From CAZCBJ01 sp964496705 (lineage in GTDB: Bacteria > Chloroflexota > Anaerolineae > Anaerolineales > Anaerolineaceae), in assembly GCA_964496705.1 (NCBI GenBank), contig CAZCBJ010000115.1:1-11743 (forward strand): 11,743 nt of DNA. The letters run 5' to 3'. The position numbers and the translations under genes were made by a program. Positions 1 through 6,095 of the stretch are shown here, piece by piece; position 1 is the first letter of the stretch; each line of letters begins with the position of its first letter. The notes under the pieces are model-generated. The model ran no database searches. It was not told where the DNA came from and was given only the letters and a program-made list of their open reading frames with translations.

Positions 1-2
1 TC

Positions 3-683
3 TACACGGCTTACAGCGGCAGCACCGGCGGCGTGACGCTCACGGATGTGGTGGCCAATGCGAACAAAAGTGAAGGGGTTTGGATCACCAGCTTTGGGCG
101 GGTGGCGGTCAACAAGATCAGCACCCTGCAGAACCAGTCTGGCTTAAGAATCGATAATCGCTCCAGTCTCAAGCAGCCCGTTCTGCTGAGCAACGCGGCG
201 GCGCAGCAAAACGCCAGCGGCATCTCCATTTTGTCTTCGGGCGCGGTCACCTTGAACCATATCAGCGCCACCTTTAATTCGGGGGATGCGTTGGTTGTCG
301 ATAACACTTCTGGCACCGCCGGGGTGAGCATCCTCAGCACGCTGGGCAACAACCAGTTCGATCACAATGGGCTGAACGGCCTGGAAATCTATACCAACGG
401 CAACATCGTGATCAATCACGCCTCGGTGAACGCAAATGGGGCGCTGAGCGGCGGGCAGGACGGCGCCATTCTAAATACCGCCGGCGCCAGCACCATCATC
501 CTGACCTGTTCCTCGTTCAACAACAACTACAAGTCGGGCATCCGCTTCGTGATGGGCGCCGCCGGCATGCTGACCCTGAAAGGTTCCACCGCGCTCAACA
601 ACAACCAGGTCGGCGGCGCTTTCTTAGACCTTGCGGGCGCACCGTTCAAAGTCTTCTATCAAGCCTACACCTGCGGGTATTAG
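3..683 (+). CDS. Parallel beta-helix repeat surface/secreted protein, C-terminal part (5' end outside window)
   Basis: The reading frame is already open at the left edge, so only the last 226 residues are visible; the GTG at 33 is not a convincing start. The sequence is rich in Asn, Gly, Ser and Thr, with alternating hydrophobic residues. A motif of the type G-[VIL]-x-I-x3-G-x-[VI]-x-[VLI]-N-x-[IA] recurs at visible residues 25, 73, 126 and 179, a spacing of about 50 residues, each followed by an N-rich turn. This is the look of a right-handed parallel beta-helix, the fold of pectate-lyase-like and adhesin-like exported proteins. Two Cys (169 and 224) could form a disulfide. No catalytic residues can be assigned, and the signal peptide and N-terminal domains lie outside the window. 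The role (adhesin, polysaccharide binding or lyase) is open. Confidence 0.75.
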   Translation, partial: YTAYSGSTGGVTLTDVVANANKSEGVWITSFGRVAVNKISTLQNQSGLRIDNRSSLKQPVLLSNAAAQQNASGISILSSGAVTLNHISATFNSGDALVVDNTSGTAGVSILSTLGNNQFDHNGLNGLEIYTNGNIVINHASVNANGALSGGQDGAILNTAGASTIILTCSSFNNNYKSGIRFVMGAAGMLTLKGSTALNNNQVGGAFLDLAGAPFKVFYQAYTCGY

Positions 684-690
684 TCCATCA

Positions 691-719
691 ACCTCCCGCA
701 GGCGCCGCCTGCGGGAGGT
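691..719. terminator. Perfect 13-bp hairpin between convergent genes (bidirectional terminator candidate)
   Basis: Positions 691-703 and 707-719 are perfect reverse complements (GC-rich, 13 bp) around a 3-nt loop. After one A/G mismatch (690/720) the stem continues for four more pairs (686-689 with 721-724). It lies between the stop codon at 681-683 (+) and the stop codon at 727-729 (-), so it can serve both transcripts. There is no clear U-tract on either side, so factor-independent termination is likely but not certain. Confidence 0.75.
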
Positions 720-726
720 GGATGAT

Positions 727-1902
727 TTATAGATAATCGCGCAACTGGCGGGCGCGGCGTGGGTGGCGCAGGCGGCGCAGCGCCTTGCCCTCGATCTGGC
801 GGATGCGCTCGCGCGTCAGCCCAAATTTGAGTCCCACCTCTTCCAGCGTGTAGGTGCGCCCGTCCTCCAGCCCGAAGCGCAGCTTGAGGATGCGCGCCTC
901 GCGCGGTGGCAGCGTGTCCAGCACCGTGTCCACCCGCTCGCGCAGCATATGGCTGTAGGCGGTCTGGCTGGGCGTGGGGGTGAGCTGATCTTCGACGAAC
1001 TGCCCCAGCTCCGAATCGTCCTCATCCTCGTTGATCGGCGATTCGAGCGAGAGCGGCAGCCAGGAGACCTGCACCATCCACTCCACCTTGTTGATCGGCA
1101 CCTCAATCACCGCGGAAAGCTCCTCGCTGGATGGCACCCGCCCCAGCTTTTGCTCCATTTCGTGGGAGAGCTTGTAGAGCTGGCGGATGCGGTCGACCAT
1201 GTGCACCGGCACGCGGATGGTGCGGCCCTGGTCGGCGATGGCGCGGGTGATGGTCTGGCGGATCCACCAGGTGGCGTAGGTGGAAAAGCGGAAGCCGCGC
1301 TGATATTCGTATTTTTCCACCGCCTTCATCAGGCCCAGGTTGCCCTCCTGGATCAGGTCGAGGAAGGGCACGCCGCGACCGATGTAGCGCTTGGCGATGC
1401 TGACCACCAGGCGGGTGTTGGCCTTGATCAGGTGCTCGCGGGCGGCGCGGCCGTCTTCCACGTGGTTTTCCAGCTCCAGGCGGCGGCGCTTGGAGGCACG
1501 CCCGTCCATATGTTCCACCTCGTAACTGGCCTGTTTGCCGCGCTCGATGCGCTGCGCCAGGTTGATCTCCTCTTCCTGGTTGAGCAGCGGCACGCGCGAC
1601 ATCTCTTTCAGATACAACCCGATGGTATCATCGCTGGACAGCGAGCTGAGACTCTCGATGGGTGGGAATACGCCCGGCGCCAGCGGGGTGTTGTCGTCTT
1701 CGTCGATCGAGTCGTCCTGGTCATAAATATCCACCCCGCGCCGGCGCAGCGCAACCACGATGGAGTGCAGTCGCTCTGCGTCCTCGGAGACGTCAGGATA
1801 AACTTCCATCAGGTCGTCCGTGGTCAGGTAGCCCTGCACATCGGCTTTTTCGAGCAGCATGCTGAGGATTTCGGTACCGCGTCTGCGTCTGCCGGGAGTC
1901 AT
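727..1902 (-). CDS. rpoD: RNA polymerase primary sigma factor, sigma-70 (RpoD/SigA) family
   Basis: The 391-residue protein has all the regions of a group 1 sigma factor. Residues about 8-60 resemble region 1.1 (short, with an acidic stretch at 61-70). Region 1.2 is at about 92-121. Region 2 is at 156-226, with the core-binding motif DLIQEGNLGLMKAVEKY at 182-198 and the -10-recognition segment FSTYATWWIRQTITRAI at 206-222. Region 3 is at about 235-310. Region 4 is at 324-380, with the -35-binding helix-turn-helix around TLEEVGLKFGLTRERIRQIE (352-371). It directs RNA polymerase core to housekeeping promoters. ATG at 1902 is preceded by GGGAG (1910-1914) with 7-nt spacing. The absence of a long non-conserved insert between regions 1.2 and 2 is usual outside proteobacteria. 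A second, non-primary RpoD paralogue cannot be excluded. Confidence 0.95.
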   Translation of the reverse strand: MTPGRRRRGTEILSMLLEKADVQGYLTTDDLMEVYPDVSEDAERLHSIVVALRRRGVDIYDQDDSIDEDDNTPLAPGVFPPIESLSSLSSDDTIGLYLKEMSRVPLLNQEEEINLAQRIERGKQASYEVEHMDGRASKRRRLELENHVEDGRAAREHLIKANTRLVVSIAKRYIGRGVPFLDLIQEGNLGLMKAVEKYEYQRGFRFSTYATWWIRQTITRAIADQGRTIRVPVHMVDRIRQLYKLSHEMEQKLGRVPSSEELSAVIEVPINKVEWMVQVSWLPLSLESPINEDEDDSELGQFVEDQLTPTPSQTAYSHMLRERVDTVLDTLPPREARILKLRFGLEDGRTYTLEEVGLKFGLTRERIRQIEGKALRRLRHPRRARQLRDYL

Positions 1903-2003
1903 GGTTGCTCTCCCGTTGCAATTTCCCTGCCATCTTCGTTATTTGATTTCTTTTTCACTGCTGACCCCTTCCTGAACAAACAGTCAGGCTGCGTGTAGGA
2001 TAA

Positions 2004-2027
2004 TTGCGCTAAAAATGCTACGCGCAA
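2004..2027. repeat. Small inverted repeat in the DUF177-sigma factor intergenic gap
   Basis: TTGCGC (2004-2009) and GCGCAA (2022-2027) form a 6-bp inverted repeat around 12 nt. It lies in the 167-base gap (1903-2069) between the DUF177 stop codon and the sigma-factor start. It could be a weak terminator for the upstream gene or an operator for the sigma gene. I found no convincing -35/-10 pair in this gap; the closest is TTGCGC with TATCCT at a poor 19-bp spacing. Confidence 0.3.
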
Positions 2028-2069
2028 AGGCCGATTCTTCGATAATGGTGAACCGGCTTGACCGTGCAT

Positions 2070-2555
2070 TTATTCTGGTGTTGTCTGATGATCACAAACC
2101 TCCCTGTTCAGATCCGCTCCGCAAACCACGCACAGCCCCTTGCAATTCTCCCGGCACAGCGGACGAATGGGGATCTCCAGCAGCATGCACTCGCGCACCA
2201 GATCTGCCAGATCAACATTGCCGTCGTCCGGCAGGATCAGGCCGGAATCGGTCACTGAATGATGATTAAAGGCGTACAATTCACTGAAATGAGTGCTCAA
2301 GGGCTGTTGAAACTCCGCCAGACAGCGCACACATTCCATTTGTGTGCCTGCCAGGAAAGTTCCCTGTACCACCAATCCCTGTGGCGTGCGGCTGATATGC
2401 ACTTTGCCGGTGAGGTTGTGCAGGTCGAGGTCTGGGGAGAGGTGCAGCGTGGGATAATCGAAGGTGATATCACGGCTGGTGCCAATGGGTTGATTGACAA
2501 GGAACCCGAGGTTGATGCGCAGCGGAAAGCGTGGTGCGTTCACAGGATAAATCAA
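2070..2555 (-). CDS. DUF177 / YceD-family protein
   Basis: The 161-residue product shows the DUF177 (YceD) layout. An N-terminal PLRINLGFLV segment (11-20) leads to a beta-rich middle, a CVRC pair (75-78) and a conserved C-terminal block. That block contains DLADLVRECMLLEIPIRPLC (115-134) followed by four Cys at 134, 138, 142 and 145 ending in CGADLN. The family is linked to ribosome biogenesis; in many bacteria the gene sits just before rpmF (ribosomal protein L32), and plant homologues affect 23S rRNA accumulation. Here no rpmF follows: the next gene on the strand encodes the sigma factor. The start is unclear: TTG at 2553-2555 or GTG at 2541-2543, neither with a good Shine-Dalgarno. A strong promoter lies just upstream (2584-2612). 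Confidence 0.85.
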   Translation of the reverse strand: MIYPVNAPRFPLRINLGFLVNQPIGTSRDITFDYPTLHLSPDLDLHNLTGKVHISRTPQGLVVQGTFLAGTQMECVRCLAEFQQPLSTHFSELYAFNHHSVTDSGLILPDDGNVDLADLVRECMLLEIPIRPLCRENCKGLCVVCGADLNREVCDHQTTPE

Positions 2556-2576
2556 AAAATTAAGCTATAATTAATC

Positions 2577-2605
2577 TTGAATAATCATAGCATATCGTAT
2601 AGATA
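2577..2605 (+). promoter_or_regulatory. Candidate promoter for rdgB, overlapping the divergent DUF177 promoter
   Basis: TTGAAT (2577-2582) and TAGATA (2600-2605) are separated by 17 bp. The -10 is a poor match. The elements interleave with the divergent minus-strand promoter, so the two would compete for polymerase. The surrounding 2560-2645 stretch is strongly AT-rich. Confidence 0.4.
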
Positions 2606-2612
2606 AAGTCAA
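2584..2612 (-). promoter_or_regulatory. Sigma-70 promoter for the DUF177 gene
   Basis: On the minus strand TTGACT (2607-2612) and TATGAT (2584-2589) are separated by exactly 17 bp, and each hexamer matches the consensus at five of six bases. Predicted transcription start is near 2577, giving a leader of about 22 nt to the TTG start or about 34 nt to the GTG start. Confidence 0.75.
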
Positions 2613-2650
2613 GTATTTAATATTAAATTGATAAAAATGGAGATTATCTA

Positions 2651-3250
2651 ATGCCTTCGCTCTTGCTGGCGACCAATAATCCCGATAAAATTCGTGAAAT
2701 CCAGGCCATTTTTGAGTCCATGCACCTGGATATTCGCCTGGTGACCCCTGCGGATATCGGCTTGCACCTGGATGTGACCGAGGACGGCAAGACCTACGCC
2801 GAAAATGCGCTGAAAAAGGCTCAGGCTTTCAGCCACGCCGCATTGATGCCCGCCCTGGCGGATGACTCGGGTCTGGAAGTGAACGTGCTCAACGGCGCGC
2901 CGGGCGTGTTCTCGCACCGCTTTTCGCCTGTGCCGCACGCCACGGATGCCGACCGGCGGCGCTACCTGCTGCAAATTTTGCAAAAGCGCCCTCGCCCCTG
3001 GCTGGCGCGCTTTCACTGCACGGTGGCCATTGTCGCCCCGCATTTCAAAAGGGCAGAATTGTTTGATGGGCAGTGCCGCGGGATCGTCATCCCCGAGGAG
3101 CGCGGAACCGGCGGTTTTGGTTACGATCCCATATTCCTCGTCCCCGAACTGGGCAAGACCATGGCCCAATTGGACATGGAGGAGAAAAACCAGATCTCCC
3201 ACCGCGCCCGCGCCTTGCGCGCCGCCGAAGAAGCGCTGGAGACACTGTAG
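2651..3250 (+). CDS. rdgB: XTP/dITP diphosphatase (non-canonical purine NTP pyrophosphatase, RdgB/HAM1 family)
   Basis: The product has 199 residues, the usual length for this family of cytosolic house-cleaning enzymes that hydrolyse dITP, XTP and ITP to the monophosphate plus pyrophosphate and so keep deaminated purines out of DNA and RNA. The family motifs are visible in order: the N-terminal TNNPDKIREI loop (8-17) that contacts the phosphates, TYAENALKKA (48-57), the DDSGLEV catalytic segment (71-77), GTGGFGYDP (152-160), and the C-terminal KNQISHRARA base-recognition segment (179-188). ATG at 2651 has GGAG at 2639-2642, 8 nt away. It is transcribed away from the DUF177 gene from a shared AT-rich region and stands alone. 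Confidence 0.95.
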   Translation: MPSLLLATNNPDKIREIQAIFESMHLDIRLVTPADIGLHLDVTEDGKTYAENALKKAQAFSHAALMPALADDSGLEVNVLNGAPGVFSHRFSPVPHATDADRRRYLLQILQKRPRPWLARFHCTVAIVAPHFKRAELFDGQCRGIVIPEERGTGGFGYDPIFLVPELGKTMAQLDMEEKNQISHRARALRAAEEALETL

Positions 3251-3277
3251 GATTATTGCGAAGATAACGAAAATTTA

Positions 3278-3323
3278 CGCAGATGAGTTTTTGCCAAATC
3301 CGTGGTCATTCGCGCCATCTGCG
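3278..3323. repeat. Inverted repeat between convergent rdgB and the broken membrane-protein gene
   Basis: CGCAGATG (3278-3285) and CATCTGCG (3316-3323) are perfect 8-bp reverse complements separated by 30 nt. The repeat fills the 73-base gap between two convergent stop codons. The long loop makes it a poor classic terminator. It may be a dispersed intergenic repeat, and its right arm region resembles the one at 6025-6086. Confidence 0.45.
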
Positions 3324-3634
3324 CTAATCTGCTAACCGGTTGCGGGAAGGCGCGCGGGTCTGCAACCCATTCTTGCGCAGCGCTGCTGCAGCCTGACCAA
3401 TCAACCAGCCTGATCCGGCGAGCGACAGCAGACCGCCGCTGAGGTTCATCGTCAGCGGCCAGGCGTTGGCCCAGTGGATCCCGCCTGCGCTGAAGGTGTG
3501 GCTGGGCCTGGCCAGCAGCGCAAGCAGCGCCACGCTGGTTGTGCCGGCGCCGCCCATCAGGGTGAACGCAGCGGTCAAGCCCATTCATACAATCGCTATG
3601 ATCCGCAAAGTCTTTGCCCACCAGGTGTTTCCAT
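3324..3634 (-). pseudogene. Broken small membrane-protein gene downstream of ctaB
   Basis: An ideal Shine-Dalgarno AGGAGG (3645-3650) overlaps the ctaB stop codon and sits 10 nt before an ATG at 3632-3634, the arrangement of a translationally coupled gene. That frame stops after 12 codons. In the next frame the segment AKTLRIIAIV (about 3588-3617) leads to an in-frame TGA at 3585-3587. This is directly followed by an 86-codon open frame (3584-3324) that begins MGLTAAFTLMGGAGTT and continues with hydrophobic, membrane-like segments. From memory, small chloroflexan membrane proteins begin with a similar KTLRII...GLTAAFTLMGGAGT stretch. This suggests one ancestral gene damaged by a frameshift near 3614-3622 and a GGA-to-TGA nonsense change. 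The ATG at 3584 has no ribosome-binding site. A functional short protein from 3584 is the alternative. Confidence 0.55.
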
Positions 3635-3648
3635 TTTATCTCATCCTC

Positions 3649-4521
3649 CTACAACACATCCACCACCATGAGCAGCATGGCGGTGAGCATGTACAGCGAC
3701 GCGTATTTGAACAGGGTGAAGTCCAGCCGTTCAGAGGGGCGCAGCAGGCTGGCAGCCGCCAGCAGGAACAGACCCGCTGAGAGCACGCCCAGCACCTGCA
3801 AAAATCCCCAGGTCATGCCGAGTCCCACCCCGGCAGCAATCATCAGCGCAGTGACCAGCACGCTCGAGCCGGCGATGACCGCGCGGGTGAAGCGCAAGCC
3901 GTAGGTGGCTGGGAAGGTGGGGATGCCGGCGCGCTGGTAATCCGCGTGATTGCGCATGCTGAAGGTCAGGATATGGGTGGGAATCCAGAAGATCACGCTC
4001 AGCGCCAGCGCAGCGCCGATCCAGTCGAGGCGTCCCAGCCCCAGCGCCCGCCCGGCCAGGATGGGCATGGCGCCGGCGATCCCGCCCCACAGGTTCGACC
4101 AACAAGTGCGCCGTTTGAGCCAGAGGGTGTAGATGACCACGTCGAAGAACAGCCCGGCGAAGACGATCAAGCCGAACAGCGGGTCCATCAGCGCCGCCCA
4201 ACCCACACCCAGCGCTGACAGCGCCAGCCCCAGACGCAGCGTCTCAGCCGGGCTGACCCGCCCGGCAGCCGACGGGCGGCACTCGGTGCGCTGCATTCTG
4301 GCGTCGATGTCGCGGTCGTACCACATGTTGATCACCGTGCTGCCGGCGATGGCTAAAAACAGGCTGCCCGCCGCGCCCAGCAGTGTGGGGGCATGCAGCA
4401 CGGAGCAGCGCGCGCTCATATAGCCCGCCAGGCCGGTAGCCAGCAGCAGGCCGGTTTGCAGGCTTTTGGTCAGCGGCCAGTACAGTCGTAATTTCGTCTG
4501 GATGTTGTTGAGGATTTGCAT
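3649..4521 (-). CDS. ctaB: Protoheme IX farnesyltransferase (heme O synthase), UbiA prenyltransferase superfamily
   Basis: This 290-residue integral membrane protein has about nine hydrophobic segments. It transfers a farnesyl group from farnesyl diphosphate to heme B, giving heme O for haem-copper terminal oxidases. The first prenyltransferase motif is NMWYDRDIDARMQRTECRP (65-83), in which Asp69, Asp71 and Asp73 bind Mg-diphosphate; the RTxxRP tail is typical of CtaB/COX10 rather than other UbiA proteins. The second conserved block is YTLWLKRRTCWSNLWGGIAG (131-150). The loop WIPTHILTFSMRN followed by DYQRAGIP (179-201) matches the CtaB W-x-P-x-H...DY-x-x-AGIP signature. ATG at 4521 is preceded by GAAGG (4527-4531). 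The gene lies 24 nt downstream of the FGE stub and 14 nt upstream of the broken membrane-protein start codon. Its presence implies a haem O or A oxidase elsewhere in the genome. Confidence 0.9.
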   Translation of the reverse strand: MQILNNIQTKLRLYWPLTKSLQTGLLLATGLAGYMSARCSVLHAPTLLGAAGSLFLAIAGSTVINMWYDRDIDARMQRTECRPSAAGRVSPAETLRLGLALSALGVGWAALMDPLFGLIVFAGLFFDVVIYTLWLKRRTCWSNLWGGIAGAMPILAGRALGLGRLDWIGAALALSVIFWIPTHILTFSMRNHADYQRAGIPTFPATYGLRFTRAVIAGSSVLVTALMIAAGVGLGMTWGFLQVLGVLSAGLFLLAAASLLRPSERLDFTLFKYASLYMLTAMLLMVVDVL

Positions 4522-4545
4522 ACAGGCCTTCTGTTGTCTTTCCCG

Positions 4546-4740
4546 CTACTGCCGCGCACAGCGGAAGCCCACCCCCGGGCTGAAATAATCCGGGACGGCG
4601 TTGTTGCGCACCCACACCCGCAGGTTGTAGGCGTAGGTATCCTTGGAACCGCCGCGCATGTAGCGGTAGTGCTGGCCTTCATAAAATCGCCCACTGGTGG
4701 TGCCAAACAGGAAAAAGAAACGCTCGCCAACAGCCCGCAT
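4546..4740 (-). pseudogene. C-terminal stub of a formylglycine-generating-enzyme (FGE/SUMF1) domain protein
   Basis: This 64-codon frame carries, at residues 27-63, the signature end of the FGE-sulfatase domain: YMRGGSKDTYAYNLRV followed by a segment ending in GVGFRCAR. The family is usually 250 or more residues, with a G-N-V-W-E-W block before this point. That block and all upstream domain parts are absent here, and residues 1-26 do not look like the family. So it is a truncated remnant. It nevertheless has good expression signals: GGAGG 6 nt before the ATG, and a consensus TATAAT on the minus strand at 4780-4785. It may therefore be translated as a small protein or simply serve as the leader of the ctaB transcript. 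FGE-fold proteins also act as ligand-binding modules, but a 37-residue piece would not fold as one. Confidence 0.6.
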
Positions 4741-4779
4741 TCACTTCCTCCGGTTACCGGTGAATGTTGAGCAGAGCTT

Positions 4780-4808
4780 ATTATACCGCGCATGCCGGAG
4801 TGTATAAT
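4780..4808. promoter_or_regulatory. Symmetric divergent promoter pair
   Basis: A perfect TATAAT occurs on the plus strand at 4803-4808 and another on the minus strand at 4780-4785, 17 bp apart, so each -10 lies where the other's -35 would be. Neither strand has a good -35. A GCATGC palindrome lies between them (4789-4794). The plus-strand element would start near 4815 for the gene at 4841; the minus-strand one near 4773 for the stub/ctaB genes. The symmetry could also be an operator for a dimeric regulator. Confidence 0.6.
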
Positions 4809-4840
4809 GAAGGGTGACTTTTAAATCCGAGGTGAGCTTC

Positions 4841-5544
4841 ATGCGTCTGCCGTTGCCGCTGATTGTCCTGCTGGTTGACCTGGTGATGCGCTCGATGAAC
4901 CGCAAAATGGGCAGCCGCGTCCCCCCTGTCCGCCGCAAGAAAGCCCTGCCCGAGCCCGTCCGCCGCGCCGCCTTTGACCGGCTGTGGCAGCAGACGCTGG
5001 CGGGGGCGCCCAATCCGCTGATCGACTACAACCTGCCCTTTCCGCGCATGGAATTCTTAAATTACCTGTGCGACCACCTGGGTCTGGCCGCGCACGGCTC
5101 GCAATTGCCCGACCTGCAGATGCTCAAGCCGGTACGCAACAGCAGCGACGCGACCGAATTCGGCAACCGCCAGCAGATCTTTGCCACGGCGGACGCCATC
5201 TACGCCGCCTGGTTCGCCGTCTGGGACCGGCCCAAGACGCAGGGAACCCACAACGCCTGCATGCGCATCGGCCCGGCTGCGGGGCAGTGGGTCAGGTTGT
5301 ACTACTTCCACCTGATCAATGTTGAAGCCGGCTGCACATTTCCCTACACCAGCGGCACGATCTACCTGGCGCGTGGCGAGGATTTCCCCACCATGATGTC
5401 AACCCGCAATACGCGCGCATCGGGATGGAAGCGGAACAATGGGGCTCCACCGACCCGGTTCAGCCCCTTGCGCGCATCCGCGTGGCACCGCAGGATTTCC
5501 CCTACCTGGACAGGGTGGAGTTCATCCGCTTTGAAGGGCGATGA
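4841..5544 (+). pseudogene. Unrecognised protein gene interrupted by a one-base frameshift
   Basis: I do not recognise the family. Starting at ATG 4841 (GAGGTG at 4829-4834, 6-nt spacing), the product begins with a short hydrophobic stretch (MRLPLPLIVLLVDLVMRSM), then a basic patch rich in Arg/Lys/Pro (residues 20-40) and a soluble part of about 190 residues. The frame is convincing up to residue 183 (GEDFP). After CCCC at 5386-5389 it turns into Arg/Trp/Ser-rich nonsense, while the +1-shifted frame continues plausibly (HDVNPQYARIGMEAEQWGS...) and ends at TGA 5542-5544 with VEFIRFEGR. One extra C in the run would give an intact protein of about 234 residues. Without the correction, the upstream frame runs on in phase into the nucleotidyltransferase gene and would be called as a false 360-residue fusion. 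Either a real mutation or a sequencing/assembly error in the C run explains this. Confidence 0.65.
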
Positions 5545-5546
5545 AT

Positions 5547-5575
5547 TTGGCTTATCTTGGTGGGTGTTGTATAAC
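5547..5575 (+). promoter_or_regulatory. Promoter of the MNT antitoxin gene, predicted leaderless
   Basis: TTGGCT (5547-5552) and TATAAC (5570-5575) are separated by 17 bp. The -10 ends six bases before the ATG at 5582, so the predicted transcription start is the A of the start codon. No Shine-Dalgarno is seen upstream of the ATG. Confidence 0.55.
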
Positions 5576-5581
5576 CAAATT

Positions 5582-5920
5582 ATGACCAATTCCATTCGCG
5601 ATGATGAGCGATTATCCGTTTTATTGACCGAGATAAAGGATCAGTTATTCCAGGGCTTGGGCGATCAACTGACCGCGGTGTACCTTTACGGCTCGTATGC
5701 CCGTGGAGATGCCCAACCCGATTCGGATGTTGATGTGCAGGTTGTTGTAGAAGGATCTCCGGACGATGCCAGGTTGTTCGATCAGGTGGCACAGATTGCC
5801 AGCAATCTTTCACTGCAGTATGAGACCTTCATCAGTCCGATGTTGATTTCTCGACAGCAATTCATCCGGCTGCATTCCCCGTTCCTGGCTAACGTGCGAC
5901 GTGAAGGGATTGCGCTATGA
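5582..5920 (+). CDS. MNT-type nucleotidyltransferase, antitoxin of a HEPN/MNT pair (MntA-like)
   Basis: The 112-residue protein has the minimal nucleotidyltransferase core: a strand followed by GSYARGDAQPDSDVDVQVV (37-55). This matches the family pattern G-S-x2-R-G-x4-S-D-x-D, with Asp49 and Asp51 as metal ligands. The C-terminal RREGIAL ending is common in this family. In known HEPN/MNT toxin-antitoxin pairs, the MNT protein neutralises the HEPN ribonuclease by adding AMP groups to a Tyr of the toxin. The next frame (5917-5988) overlaps this one by ATGA and begins like a HEPN gene but is cut short, so this antitoxin looks orphaned. ATG at 5582 is in phase with the frameshifted upstream gene, so the true gene boundary is easily missed. 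Its own promoter supports 5582 as the start. Confidence 0.85.
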   Translation: MTNSIRDDERLSVLLTEIKDQLFQGLGDQLTAVYLYGSYARGDAQPDSDVDVQVVVEGSPDDARLFDQVAQIASNLSLQYETFISPMLISRQQFIRLHSPFLANVRREGIAL

Positions 5921-5988
5921 ATGAGATGGAGGCTTTATTGTCAAATGATTTTATTGCAGCCGCGCGCCTATATCTTCGGAAAACGTAA
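5917..5988 (+). pseudogene. Truncated HEPN-domain toxin gene (N-terminal 23 codons)
   Basis: The ATG overlaps the stop codon of the MNT gene in an ATGA tetranucleotide, the usual translational coupling of a toxin-antitoxin pair. The peptide starts MNEMEALL and has AAARLYL at 14-20, as in the first helix of HEPN proteins that accompany MNT antitoxins. It then ends at TAA 5986-5988. The catalytic R-x4-6-H or R-x4-Y motif, normally much further on, is absent. The sequence after the stop shows no HEPN-like frame and instead runs into an intergenic repeat, so the rest of the gene seems deleted rather than just interrupted. Confidence 0.6.
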
Positions 5989-6024
5989 AAGTTATTGGTC
6001 AAGAATGATAAGATTGAAACAAAT

Positions 6025-6086
6025 ATCACGAATAAAAACCTGATTGATCTTCTTCGTGACATTCGTCTATTTGTGTCATTCGTGAT
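6025..6086. repeat. Inverted repeat with internal near-repeats between convergent genes
   Basis: ATCACGAAT (6025-6033) and ATTCGTGAT (6078-6086) are perfect 9-bp reverse complements 44 nt apart. Within the element, GTGACATTCGT (6056-6066) and GTGTCATTCGT (6073-6083) are near-identical direct repeats. It sits between the broken HEPN gene (+) and the stop codon of the CsaA-like gene (-), within the 107 bases (5989-6095) without a gene. It looks like a dispersed intergenic element or weak bidirectional terminator. Confidence 0.5.
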
Positions 6087-6095
6087 CGTTTATGT

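Noticed and set aside
763..1998. 411-codon open frame on the plus strand opposite the sigma factor gene
   Set aside because: It is antisense to an unmistakable sigma-70 gene, is His/Ala/Leu-rich low-complexity translation and has no family features. It is a GC-codon shadow.
4814..5920. A single 368-codon gene joining the unknown protein to the MNT nucleotidyltransferase
   Set aside because: The middle (about 5390-5580) is Arg/Trp/Ser-rich out-of-frame translation, the shifted frame continues the upstream protein to a stop at 5544, and the MNT part has its own promoter and ATG.
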